DNA of 63,801 nt from JADKCL01 sp031415375 (GTDB lineage: Bacteria > Bacteroidota > Bacteroidia > J057 > JADKCL01). Every line of letters begins with the position of its first letter. Positions within the stretch are counted from its first letter, which is position 1. Shown here piece after piece: positions 17,638-26,832 of this stretch. The notes beneath the pieces are model-generated. The model was not told the DNA's origin. It searched no databases and was given only the letters and a program-made list of their open reading frames with translations. The position numbers and the translations under genes were made by a program. Location of the stretch: the NCBI GenBank assembly GCA_031415375.1, contig JANORP010000104.1, forward strand, positions 1 to 63,801. Reading direction: 5' to 3'.

Positions 17638-19641
17638 ATGAAAGGCGTTTTGAAACATATTGGGGTTGCGGTGCTGCTGGTTTTGCTGGCACAGACGGGC
17701 TATGGACAGCGCAAGGTGTTGGCGATGCCTGACGATGGCGGTGTGTGGGTGCGGTGGACGCAGCCCAATCTCAAGAGCAAAAACGGGATCAATATTTACC
17801 GTCAGGAGGCTGGAGCAGGAGAATGGAAGCTGCTGAATGAGAAGCCATTCACTTATGGACAAGCCGACTTGAGCGCCGCCATTGCCCAAAACCCGGGCCT
17901 CAAGCGCACCAAGGAACTGGCCGACGGCATGCGTGAAAAGGACAAATTGGAAGGCATCGGTCTGGCCCTCGTGCTCACCAACGCCGTCGAGAGCCGCGAA
18001 TTCTCCAATTACCTCGGCATCATTTATCAGGACAAGACCGCCCAGCCCGGCAAGGAATATAGCTACGAGGTACGCGAAGTCGCTGGCACAGGCGAGACGA
18101 GCTACGGGCAGTCGCCTCTGGTGAAGGCTGGCAAATTGCAACGCGGCGCGGCCCCGACCGAAGTGAAAACCAAAGAAGGAGACGGCAAGCTGTTCTTCTC
18201 TTGGAATCCAGACCAATCTCGCCTCACAGGTGCCCATGTTTATTACAAATTGGGTGGCGGCAATTGGCAGCGCTTCAACAAAAAGATCATCCTGCCCAGC
18301 AAGGTGCCCCAAAAAGGCGGTGAAGACAAATTTGCAGAATGGCTCTACTTCGCAGACAGCCTCCAAAACGGCACCACTTATACCTGCATGCTCAAAGGCG
18401 TGGATTTCTTCGGCTTTGAGACCGAGCCCACCGCCGAATTCAAGCTCACGCCGGTCGATAAAACACCGCCAGCGCAAGTGAGCAAATTTGAGCTGAAGGT
18501 CGCGATCGACAAAGTCACGGCCACTTGGGAGCTGCCCAATGCCAAAGGCGTCGAAGGCTTCAACCTCTACCGCCTCAAAGGCAGCGACAGTGTGTTTGTG
18601 AAGGTGAACAAACAGCCGCTCCCCGTGAGCCAGCGCAAGTATGAAGAAACCGTGGAGGAAGTCGGCGTCGCCTATTCCTACGCGATCGGCACGCTCGACA
18701 AGGCTGGCAATGAGAATCGCACCGAGGGCCGCTCGATCCAAGTCTTCGACATCAAGCCGCCCGTCGCTGTGCGCAACCTCAAGGCCGTGGCCGACACTGG
18801 CGTGATCAAGCTCACATGGTTTCCCAATCCAGAAAAAGACCTGCGCGGCTACCTCGTCTATCGCATGGCCAAGACGTCGACCCAGGGCGACACGATCTTG
18901 GTGACGCCAGCGGCCCTCACGACTGCTGGCTACAACGACACCTTGCCCAAGGTCGCCAAAAACCAATTCGTGTACTTCGTGCGCGCCGTCGACACGAGTT
19001 ATAACCAGAGCGTGATGAGCGCGCCAGCGATGGCGATCTTGCCCGACCCCGAGCCGCCACAAACGCCGACCGTGAAGAGCATCCGCAAGGAGGCTGAGTC
19101 GTTGCGCATCGTGTGGTTGCCCGGCATGGAGATCGATCTTGCGGGTTATGTCGTGTACCGTTCCACCAAGGAAACAGGCCCTGACAGCATTTGGAAGCCG
19201 CTCATGGAGCGGCCGCTCGGTGCCAAGGACACGGTCTATGCCGACCGCAACATCGAGGCTGGGGTGAGCTATTTTTACCGTGTGCAGGCTTTGGACAATG
19301 CAAGCAATCGTTCCGCTAAATCGGAAGCCTTCATGGGCAGCGTGACGACCATGCGGGTAAAGGCCGTGCCGCAAGACATCGAGATCAAACATGGCAAGGG
19401 CAAGCCCGATGCCACGATCACCTGGACGCTGCCCAAAAGCGACGACGTGATCGGTTGCATGGTCTATCGCAAGGAAGGAAAAGATCAATTTCTGCCTGTT
19501 TCAGGGCTGGTGAAGGAGTACAAAGTCACCGACACCGGCTTGAAGAAGGGCAGCACATATTATTATGAAATTCGGGCGTTTGACAAGGTTGGAAATTTTG
19601 CCAAGTCGGCTCCGATCATATTGACTATCGAGGCAGATTAA
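17638..19641 (+). CDS. Exported fibronectin type III repeat protein
   Basis: This 667-residue protein has a clear signal peptide (MKGVLKHIGVAVLLVLLAQTG). I chose ATG 17638 for that reason, although the frame is open from 17584. About six FN3-like domains follow, each with a strand pair like VTATWELPNAKGVEGFNLYR, IKLTWFPNPEKDLRGYLVYR and LRIVWLPGMEIDLAGYVVYR. There is no T9SS C-terminal domain and no membrane anchor. It begins 44 bases after the giant cysteine-repeat gene. Pairing of such a protein with a giant Ig-like protein suggests that they bind each other at the cell surface, but this is inference. Confidence 0.85.
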   Translation: MKGVLKHIGVAVLLVLLAQTGYGQRKVLAMPDDGGVWVRWTQPNLKSKNGINIYRQEAGAGEWKLLNEKPFTYGQADLSAAIAQNPGLKRTKELADGMREKDKLEGIGLALVLTNAVESREFSNYLGIIYQDKTAQPGKEYSYEVREVAGTGETSYGQSPLVKAGKLQRGAAPTEVKTKEGDGKLFFSWNPDQSRLTGAHVYYKLGGGNWQRFNKKIILPSKVPQKGGEDKFAEWLYFADSLQNGTTYTCMLKGVDFFGFETEPTAEFKLTPVDKTPPAQVSKFELKVAIDKVTATWELPNAKGVEGFNLYRLKGSDSVFVKVNKQPLPVSQRKYEETVEEVGVAYSYAIGTLDKAGNENRTEGRSIQVFDIKPPVAVRNLKAVADTGVIKLTWFPNPEKDLRGYLVYRMAKTSTQGDTILVTPAALTTAGYNDTLPKVAKNQFVYFVRAVDTSYNQSVMSAPAMAILPDPEPPQTPTVKSIRKEAESLRIVWLPGMEIDLAGYVVYRSTKETGPDSIWKPLMERPLGAKDTVYADRNIEAGVSYFYRVQALDNASNRSAKSEAFMGSVTTMRVKAVPQDIEIKHGKGKPDATITWTLPKSDDVIGCMVYRKEGKDQFLPVSGLVKEYKVTDTGLKKGSTYYYEIRAFDKVGNFAKSAPIILTIEAD

Positions 19642-19654
19642 ATGCGCAAAGCGT

Positions 19655-20869
19655 ATGAATATAGGTAAGCGACATATCACTCTTGCAAGAAAACTGCTGC
19701 TCCTGTGCAGTTTCCTGATCCCTGCATTGCTTTTTGGGCAGGTGGGTGTCGGCACGACATCGCCGCATCCATCGGCGATGATGCACATTTCACCAGGAGC
19801 TGGAAATAATAAGGGCGTGATTTTGCCGAGCATTACTTCGGCGCAACGCATGTTGCTGGACAGCACGCAAAACATCTCGCCGAGCTTGATTTTCTTTGAC
19901 AAGGACTTGCAGAAGTTTTATTACTTCCACCAAAGCCCCAAGCAATGGTATGAGCTCGACCATGATTGGATCCGCAAGGATGTGGCCGGGGCAGGTTTTG
20001 TGGTGGGCACCAATGTCTACTCAGGCGAGCCGGGCAATGTCGGCGTGGGTACCTTGGCCACGGTCAATCCTACCGCCAAACTCACTGTTGTGGGCGAAAT
20101 GGTAGTGGGTGACGCGGCCTATACAGGCACACCTGCGCCGCCGAGCACTACGCTGAGCGTGCAAACTTGGGTGGGCATTGCTACACGCACGCCCTCGGCA
20201 GGCCGTGTGTTTGACGTGAAGGGCGATGCGATGGTGCGCAGCGTCGGTGCGCAAGTGGATGTCGTGAGCGACGTGACCGCAGATCGCTACCTGGGCACCA
20301 ACAACCTCAGCTATGGAGAAGGCATGGTCGAGACAGGAAGCATCATCATGTATTACGGAACGGTGAGCGGCAATTTCGTCAGCGGTTTGGGCCAAGGCGA
20401 ATACCGGGGCTGGGCCATGTGCGATGGCCGCAACAATACTCCCGACCTGCGTGGCCAATTTGTCGTGGGCTCCACCAACAGCGACGGCAACAGCTATGTC
20501 TATATCAACGGCGAGCGCAATCGCCCCGATTACATCGTCACCGATTCTGTCGGCTTCCAGATCGACTCTGTCGGTGGGGCTTATGAGGTGACCCTCAAGC
20601 GTGCAGAGATGCCCGCGCACTCCCATCCAACGAGTGTCACCAATACCACTGGCAGCCATACGCACACTTACAATAGCCCCAATGGTTGTGACGACCTCAC
20701 ACTCTCGGGTCAGTCGGGCTGTTATTTTGCAGACCCGAGCACGACGCTGCAGAGTGCAAGCGGCGGCAACCATAGCCATACGCCGACGATTACAGCGCAA
20801 GGTGGCGGCAATCCGCATGAAAACAAGCCACCCTATTACACCCTTGCTTACATCATGAAACTGCCTTGA
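19655..20869 (+). CDS. Secreted phage tail-collar-like protein (paralogue 1)
   Basis: This 404-residue protein has a signal peptide (LARKLLLLCSFLIPALLFGQ), then the Bacteroidota surface-protein opening VGVGTTSPHPSAMMHISPG. The C-terminal half has the tail-collar/short-tail-fibre tip pattern: GWAMCDGRNNTPDLRGQFVVG, EMPAHSHP, SHTHTY, NHSHTP and HENKPPYYTLAYIMKL. His-x-His motifs of this kind bind metal inside trimeric phage fibre tips. A Cys pair lies in NGCDDLTLSGQSGCYF. The signal peptide and the setting argue for a cell-surface fibre, not a prophage gene. It is 13 bases after the FN3 gene and is a tandem duplicate of the next gene. Confidence 0.82.
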   Translation: MNIGKRHITLARKLLLLCSFLIPALLFGQVGVGTTSPHPSAMMHISPGAGNNKGVILPSITSAQRMLLDSTQNISPSLIFFDKDLQKFYYFHQSPKQWYELDHDWIRKDVAGAGFVVGTNVYSGEPGNVGVGTLATVNPTAKLTVVGEMVVGDAAYTGTPAPPSTTLSVQTWVGIATRTPSAGRVFDVKGDAMVRSVGAQVDVVSDVTADRYLGTNNLSYGEGMVETGSIIMYYGTVSGNFVSGLGQGEYRGWAMCDGRNNTPDLRGQFVVGSTNSDGNSYVYINGERNRPDYIVTDSVGFQIDSVGGAYEVTLKRAEMPAHSHPTSVTNTTGSHTHTYNSPNGCDDLTLSGQSGCYFADPSTTLQSASGGNHSHTPTITAQGGGNPHENKPPYYTLAYIMKLP

Positions 20870-20961
20870 CCATGACACAGCTCGCTACAATCCATCATTT
20901 TGCCTCCCGTACTCGGAATACGATGAAAATTTTGACTTCCCAGCGTCTTGCTCAGCATTCC

Positions 20962-22119
20962 ATGAACTTGAAATCACCTTTCATCGCCAGCGTCTTGCTC
21001 GTGTTGCTTACACTATCTCCACGGTGGATCGATGCGCAGATCGGCGTGGGCACCACGACCCCGCATCCGTCTGCGATGCTGCACATTTCGCCAGGGGCAG
21101 GCAACAACAAGGGCTTGATACTCCCCAAGATTTCCTCGGGAAACCTCATCGTGCTCGACAGTACACAAAATCTCGCCCACGGCTTGATCTTCTTTGACAC
21201 CGACTTGCAGAAGTTTTACTACTTCCACCAAGCCCCCAAGAAATGGTTTGAACTGGATCATGATTGGATCAGAAAGGACGTACCAGGAGCATCGCCTGTG
21301 GTCGGTACACATATCTACCTCGGTGTGCCTGGCAATGTAGGGATCGGCACAGCCTCGACGGTGAATCCAGCAGCAAAGCTCACCGTTGTAGGGAATGCAG
21401 CCATCGGCAGTGCGGCTTTTACCCAAGACAGCGTCGCTCCAGCCAATAGCATGATCGTGCAGACATGGGTGGGCATTGGCACCAAGACGCGCACAGCGGG
21501 CTATGAACTCGACGTGCAGGGGCAGGCCAAGATTCACAGCACGCTCACCGTGACGGGGACCGTGACGGCCTCTCGCTATTTCGGCGAGGGCGTGGTTCCC
21601 ACCAATGGCATTGTGATGTATTCCGGGACGATCGCGGGCAATTTTGATGCGAATGGTTTGGGTCAAGGTGCTTACACGGGCTGGGCGCTTTGCAATGGCA
21701 AAAACACAACACCAGATTTGCGCGGCCGCTTCATCGTGGGCATGACCAATACCGACGTCGCCAACCATGGTTATACCAACACTGAAAAAAATCGTACGGA
21801 CTACAATTCAATTGGTGATGTAGGGGGAGAATATGAACATACGCTCACGATAGGCGAGATGCCGAGCCATAACCATCCTGGCAGCACGACATCGACTGAT
21901 GGAGCGCATACGCACACCATCGATGAGCCCAACGGCTGCGATGACTTCGTGGGTTCGGGTCAAAATGGCTGCTACTTCGCCAACCCTACGCATTCCGTGC
22001 AGACCGCCTCTGCGGGTTCGCACAACCATACCGTGAATGTCGCCTCGCAAGGTGGAGGCAATCCCCATGAAAACCGCCCGCCCTATTATGTGTTGGCCTT
22101 CATGATGAAACTCCCTTGA
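20962..22119 (+). CDS. Secreted phage tail-collar-like protein (paralogue 2)
   Basis: This 385-residue paralogue of the previous gene is closely similar along its length: IGVGTTTPHPSAMLHISPG, YYFHQAPKKWFELDHDWI, GWALCNGKNTTPDLRGRFIVG, MPSHNHPG, AHTHTID, SHNHTV and HENRPPYYVLAFMMKL. ATG 20962 gives the best signal peptide (MNLKSPFIASVLLVLLTLSP); ATG 20923 and ATG 20872 are alternatives. The central region between the N-terminal part and the collar differs more than the ends. It probably forms a trimeric, metal-stabilised tip. The two copies may be separate fibres or one hetero-oligomer. Confidence 0.82.
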   Translation: MNLKSPFIASVLLVLLTLSPRWIDAQIGVGTTTPHPSAMLHISPGAGNNKGLILPKISSGNLIVLDSTQNLAHGLIFFDTDLQKFYYFHQAPKKWFELDHDWIRKDVPGASPVVGTHIYLGVPGNVGIGTASTVNPAAKLTVVGNAAIGSAAFTQDSVAPANSMIVQTWVGIGTKTRTAGYELDVQGQAKIHSTLTVTGTVTASRYFGEGVVPTNGIVMYSGTIAGNFDANGLGQGAYTGWALCNGKNTTPDLRGRFIVGMTNTDVANHGYTNTEKNRTDYNSIGDVGGEYEHTLTIGEMPSHNHPGSTTSTDGAHTHTIDEPNGCDDFVGSGQNGCYFANPTHSVQTASAGSHNHTVNVASQGGGNPHENRPPYYVLAFMMKLP

Positions 22120-22139
22120 CCACTCAGCAATCGGCGATC

Positions 22140-25100
22140 ATGAAATACCACAGTCCTCCCATACGACGGTTTGCTGCCCGACTCCAAGGAGTCGTGCTCG
22201 CTCTCACGCTCTCACTCGCTCTCCCACTCACACTGCATTCGCAGGTGGATTTGTACATCGCTGGCGACGTAGTGCTGAGTGGCATCAACGATACGCTTTA
22301 TGCCCAGGGCAATGTGATCTACAATGCCGGAGCGGGCAAGCTCAACCAAGTGCCCAACTCGGCGCTTTATTTCACCGGCAACTTCCTGAACAACAACCTC
22401 ACGCAGCTGCCATTTTACGTGGACCTGAATCCCTTGCTGCGCTCGCGTGGGGCGGTTGTGGCTGATCAAGGCTTCCCGCAGCTCGTGGGTGGTGTAGGCA
22501 AGATCAATTTCTACAGCCTCCAGATTTCCAAGGTTCTGAACACCCAAAAGGTCGATCTCACAAGCCAAGTCACGATGCACAACAAGCTGAACATGGTCAA
22601 GGGCGATCTGAACGTGGGCAGCGCGAGCATCATTTTCAACAGCAAAGACACCGCCTCGACCATCGTGGGCGAGACCGACATCAACCGCATCTTTGGCACG
22701 ACGGGCTACTTGCAGGTGAAGCAATTCCTGAATAGCAGCTTGCGCAGCCCGGCACGTTTGGGATTGACATTCAATAATTTGCAAGACTCTGTGCTGGTGC
22801 GCCGCTTCTTTGGGTCTCAGGTGAATGCAGGGGATGGCAGCATCGAGCGCTACTACGAGGTGCGCAATAGCAACGGCTCGATCCAAGCGGCCTTTGGCCA
22901 ATCGGTCTATCTCGACAGCACCGAGATCAATGGCCACGGGCAGGAGGCCAATCTGCGCCTCTTTCGCTCCCTCGACAATGGCGCGACGTGGAATCTGGAG
23001 ACGAGCACGCTCGACTCCAATGCCGACAAAGTCACCGCAACCAATATCCACGGCATCACCACCGACACCCTGCGCTACACCATCGCCGACTACGACTGCG
23101 CCAATCCGCCCGTCGATAGTCTCGGGGCAGATACCAGCTTTTGTGCGGGCGATTCCGTGGTGTTGAATGCAGGCAGTGGCGTAGGCTTTACCTACCTCTG
23201 GAACACAGGCGCAACGACGCAAATGGTGACCGTGAACACCACCGACACCCTCTGGGTCGAGATCATGAACAACCGCGGCTGCGTCACCCGCGACACGATC
23301 ATCGTCACCCGAAACGGCTTGCCCTTCGTGGACCTCGCCCTCGGCCAAGACACCGTCACAGCCTGTGCCAATGTGCCCCTGCCCCTCGACGCCGCCAATG
23401 CCGGATCGACCTTCCTCTGGAGCACGGCCGCCACGACGCAGATCATCAACCTGATCCACAGCGATACCACCGTGAGCTACGACACTGTCTGGGTGCAAGT
23501 CACCGACGCCAATGGCTGCGCCAACCGCGACTCGGTGGTCTTTGAAAAATCGCCCGCGCCCGTCGTGAATCTCGGCGGCACCCGCAACATCTGCGGCGGC
23601 ACCAATGCCGTCCTCAATGCCGCCTTACCTGGCTACGCTGGCAACATCGGCCCAAGCTATGCCTGGAACACAGGCTCCAGCGTCGCCTCCATCACCGTCG
23701 GCACGACCGGTGCCTACAATGTCACGGTCACCAATACCTACGGCTGCTCGGCAGCCGATACAGTACAGGTAAACGTCGCGCCCAGCATCAGCGCCACGGC
23801 GACAGCCACCAACATCACCTGCAATGGCGCCGCCAATGGCAGCGTGAGTTTGAGTGTGAGTGGGGGCAGTCCCGCATTCACCTACCTCTGGAGCAACAGT
23901 GCCTCTGCACAAAATCTCAGCAACCTCGGCCCCGGCACCTACAACGTGACCGTGACCGATGCCCTCGGCTGCCTCGCCAATGCCAGCGCGGTCGTGACGC
24001 AACCGAGCGTGCTCGCCCACACGATGGCCCGCACCAATGTCACCTGCAACGGCGCAGCCGATGGCAGTGTGAGCGTGAGTGCGAGCGGCGGCACACCCGC
24101 CTATACCTACTTGTGGAGCAATGGCGCGACGACCGCTAGCCAAACCAACCTCGGCCCAGGCACCTACAGCGTCACGGTCACCGACGCCAATGGCTGCAAC
24201 TTTGCAGACAGCCGCGTCATCACCGAGCCTGCCATCTTGGGCATCAGCTTGGTAAGCCAACAAAACATCAGCTGCTCCAGCGGCAACAATGGGCAGATCG
24301 ACATCTCGGTCAGCGGCGGTACGACTGCCTATAGTTATGCTTGGAGCAACACCGCCACCACACAAGACGTGAATGGCCTCGGCGCTGGCACCTACGGCGT
24401 TACCGTTACCGACGCCAATGGTTGCCAGACCAACGCGAGCTACGTGATCACGCAGCCCACGACCCTGAGCGCCACCGAGACCCACGTGGATGTGCTTTGC
24501 AATGCTGGCACCTCCGGCAGCATCGACCTCAGCGTCACTGGCGGCAGCCCTGCCTACACCTACCAATGGTCCAATGCCGCCATCACGCAAGACCTGAACG
24601 GTATCGGCGCGGGAAGCTTTACAGTGACCGTGACCGACTTGAGCGGCTGTACGGCCACGCAGTCGGTGACCATCGCCGAGCCGACGGCCATCGTGGTCAC
24701 CGCGACGACCGTGGACGCTGCCTGTGGGCAGAGCAATGGCGCAGCGGCGGCACATGTCACGGGCGGCACGCCCGGCTACAGCTACAGCTGGCCCGCAGTC
24801 GGCAGCACCCTGGACTCCATTTTTGGCATCCCGGCAGGCATCTACAAAGTGCTGGTCACCGACGCCAATGGCTGTGTCGATTCGGTCTCGGCTGCGGTGA
24901 GCAACCTCGGCGCGCCCACGGTCACCTTGGACTCGGCCTCCAATGTCTCCTGCAACGGCAGCGCCGATGGGGACATCAACGTGAGCTTGGTCGGTGGCGT
25001 TTCGCCGTTCACCTACCTCTGGACCAATGGCGCGACTACCCTTTCGATTTCCAGCCTTGCTGCAGGAACTTATGACCTCACCGTGACAGCCTTTGACGGA

Positions 25101-26819
25101 TGCCAAGCCTTCTTGAGCCAATTGATCACTGAACCCACTGCCCTCACAAGCGCTGGGATCGTGACGGATGAGAATTGCTTTGGCGGCGCGACCGGTGCCA
25201 TTGACTTCATTCCTGGTGGGGGCACATCGCCTTACGCCTTCCTATGGAGCAATGGCGCGACGAGCGAAGACGTGAGCGCATTGCTTGTGGGAACCTATTC
25301 CGTGATCTTGACCGACGGCAATGGCTGTACCTTGAACGATACATTTGCCTTGAGCGAACCCACCCAACTGGTACTGAGCAATACAGCGGTGAATGTCTCC
25401 TGCGGAGGCGGCACCGACGGCAGCATCGATCTTGCGGTGACGGGTGGCACACCCAACTATAGTTATGCGTGGTCTTCGGGGCAGGTTTCGCAAGATCCGA
25501 GCGGCTTGACGCAGGGCACCTATTACGTCACGGTGACCGATCAAGGCGGCTGCACGGCCATCGACAGCGCCACCATCACTGAGCCGAGCGTGATCAGTCT
25601 GGCCATCGACAGCACTGACGTGCTGTGCAATGGCGGCAGCGACGGCACGATCGACCTCACCGCCACGGGCGGCACCCTGCCTTATGCCTACCTCTGGAGC
25701 AACAGCGCCATCACCGAGGACCTGAGCGGATTGGCACCCGGCAATTACAACGTCGCTGTCACCGACGCCCTCGGTTGCACTGCGAGCGTTGCCACCTCGA
25801 TCAATGAGCCGACCTTGCTCACGGCGAGCCTGAGCGCGACCGACGTGCATTGTGGCGGCAACGCCAACGGCACGGCCATCGCCTTGGTGGCTGGCGGCAC
25901 GGGAGCCTACCAATTCAGCTGGAGCAATGGCAGCACCACGGGCAGCATCAATGCCCTTGCCGCTGGCAGCTATGGCCTCACGGTGACCGATGACAATGGT
26001 TGCACGGTCACAGGCAGCGTGACGGTGATCGAGCCGCCGACCCTGAGCTTTGCCGCGACCATCGTCGATGTCACCTGCCGCGACCAAAGCGATGGCTCCC
26101 TCATCGTGACGCCCTTTGGCGGATCGACGCCCTACACCTATGCCTGGAGCAATGGTGGGACGACAAGCAGCCTCATCGGCGTGGCAGCGGGAGACTACAT
26201 CCTGGCGCTCACCGACTCTGCGGGTTGCGTATTTCGTGACACCATGACCGTGAACCAAGGCGACAGCGCCTTGCAAGCACGTTTCTTGATGGCCACGGTG
26301 GTCAATGCAGGCGATACGGTCTATTTCTTGGAATTCTCCACGCCCGTGCCCACCACGACCTATTGGGACTTTGGAGATGGTACGCGTGACTCGACAAGCT
26401 ACCCATTCCACATCTACGCCAACGATACCCTCGTCGATACCTCCTATTACCAGGTGAGTTTGGCGACGGCCAATGCATGGTGTGCCGACACGGTGATCAA
26501 GACCATCAAGGTGGTCAATGGTACGGGCAAATACAACCAAGGACCTGGCCAGAACGGTGTGGGTGATATTTTGAATGTTGCGGTATTTCCCAACCCCAAT
26601 ATGGGTAGTTTTGCTGTGAATATCTCCCTGAAGAAAGCCATGGACGCTCAAATCCAGGTGATCGATCTACAAGGGAGGGTCGTGACGCAACGAAATCTCA
26701 TTGGTGATGATCGCTATCGTGTAGATTTTGTATTGGACAATAAGATCGCCGCAGGCGTGTATTTGGTGAACATCCAGGTGAATGAGAGCCAGAAGATCGT
26801 GCGGATAGTGAAATTTTGA
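22140..26819 (+). CDS. SprB-repeat surface adhesin with T9SS type A sorting domain
   Basis: This 1559-residue protein has a signal peptide (VVLALTLSLALPLTLHSQ; ATG 22140 preferred over a TTG extension). The N-terminal ~330 residues are a beta-rich region common in Bacteroidota surface proteins. Ig-like segments and 11 SprB repeats follow (separate entry), then one PKD-like domain (TYWDFGDGTRD) and a C-terminal sorting domain (VFPNPNMGSFAVNI to AAGVYLVNIQ and VRIVKF). This C-terminus is the signal for T9SS export and surface attachment. SprB repeats are named after the gliding adhesin of Flavobacterium johnsoniae. The protein starts 20 bases after the tail-collar gene. Confidence 0.9.
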   Translation: MKYHSPPIRRFAARLQGVVLALTLSLALPLTLHSQVDLYIAGDVVLSGINDTLYAQGNVIYNAGAGKLNQVPNSALYFTGNFLNNNLTQLPFYVDLNPLLRSRGAVVADQGFPQLVGGVGKINFYSLQISKVLNTQKVDLTSQVTMHNKLNMVKGDLNVGSASIIFNSKDTASTIVGETDINRIFGTTGYLQVKQFLNSSLRSPARLGLTFNNLQDSVLVRRFFGSQVNAGDGSIERYYEVRNSNGSIQAAFGQSVYLDSTEINGHGQEANLRLFRSLDNGATWNLETSTLDSNADKVTATNIHGITTDTLRYTIADYDCANPPVDSLGADTSFCAGDSVVLNAGSGVGFTYLWNTGATTQMVTVNTTDTLWVEIMNNRGCVTRDTIIVTRNGLPFVDLALGQDTVTACANVPLPLDAANAGSTFLWSTAATTQIINLIHSDTTVSYDTVWVQVTDANGCANRDSVVFEKSPAPVVNLGGTRNICGGTNAVLNAALPGYAGNIGPSYAWNTGSSVASITVGTTGAYNVTVTNTYGCSAADTVQVNVAPSISATATATNITCNGAANGSVSLSVSGGSPAFTYLWSNSASAQNLSNLGPGTYNVTVTDALGCLANASAVVTQPSVLAHTMARTNVTCNGAADGSVSVSASGGTPAYTYLWSNGATTASQTNLGPGTYSVTVTDANGCNFADSRVITEPAILGISLVSQQNISCSSGNNGQIDISVSGGTTAYSYAWSNTATTQDVNGLGAGTYGVTVTDANGCQTNASYVITQPTTLSATETHVDVLCNAGTSGSIDLSVTGGSPAYTYQWSNAAITQDLNGIGAGSFTVTVTDLSGCTATQSVTIAEPTAIVVTATTVDAACGQSNGAAAAHVTGGTPGYSYSWPAVGSTLDSIFGIPAGIYKVLVTDANGCVDSVSAAVSNLGAPTVTLDSASNVSCNGSADGDINVSLVGGVSPFTYLWTNGATTLSISSLAAGTYDLTVTAFDGCQAFLSQLITEPTALTSAGIVTDENCFGGATGAIDFIPGGGTSPYAFLWSNGATSEDVSALLVGTYSVILTDGNGCTLNDTFALSEPTQLVLSNTAVNVSCGGGTDGSIDLAVTGGTPNYSYAWSSGQVSQDPSGLTQGTYYVTVTDQGGCTAIDSATITEPSVISLAIDSTDVLCNGGSDGTIDLTATGGTLPYAYLWSNSAITEDLSGLAPGNYNVAVTDALGCTASVATSINEPTLLTASLSATDVHCGGNANGTAIALVAGGTGAYQFSWSNGSTTGSINALAAGSYGLTVTDDNGCTVTGSVTVIEPPTLSFAATIVDVTCRDQSDGSLIVTPFGGSTPYTYAWSNGGTTSSLIGVAAGDYILALTDSAGCVFRDTMTVNQGDSALQARFLMATVVNAGDTVYFLEFSTPVPTTTYWDFGDGTRDSTSYPFHIYANDTLVDTSYYQVSLATANAWCADTVIKTIKVVNGTGKYNQGPGQNGVGDILNVAVFPNPNMGSFAVNISLKKAMDAQIQVIDLQGRVVTQRNLIGDDRYRVDFVLDNKIAAGVYLVNIQVNESQKIVRIVKF
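23820..26262 (+). repeat. Eleven tandem SprB repeats
   Basis: Each unit is about 75 residues and reads C-N-G-x-x-[DN]-G-x-[IV]-x-[LV]-x-[VA]-x-G-G-[ST]-x-x-[YF]-x-[YF]-x-W-S-N, then LxPGTYxVTVTDxxGC and a linker ITEP. The units diverge enough at the DNA level to be stable. One unit (near 24718) lacks the usual spacing (AACGQSNGAAAAHVTGG). Confidence 0.88.
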
Positions 26820-26832
26820 TTAGAATCAAGGA

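Noticed and set aside
17587..19488. A 633-codon minus-strand open frame
   Set aside because: It is antisense to the FN3 protein; the translation is His/Arg/Ala-rich and shows no domain. It comes from the codon bias of the real gene.
19655..22119. A prophage or tailocin module
   Set aside because: Only tail-collar-like tips are present, with signal peptides and among T9SS genes. No capsid, tube, baseplate, integrase or lysis genes were seen.
23625..26651. Two long minus-strand frames (498 and 469 codons)
   Set aside because: Both mirror the SprB repeats and read as low-complexity Gly/Ala/Asp/His protein without a start region or motif.
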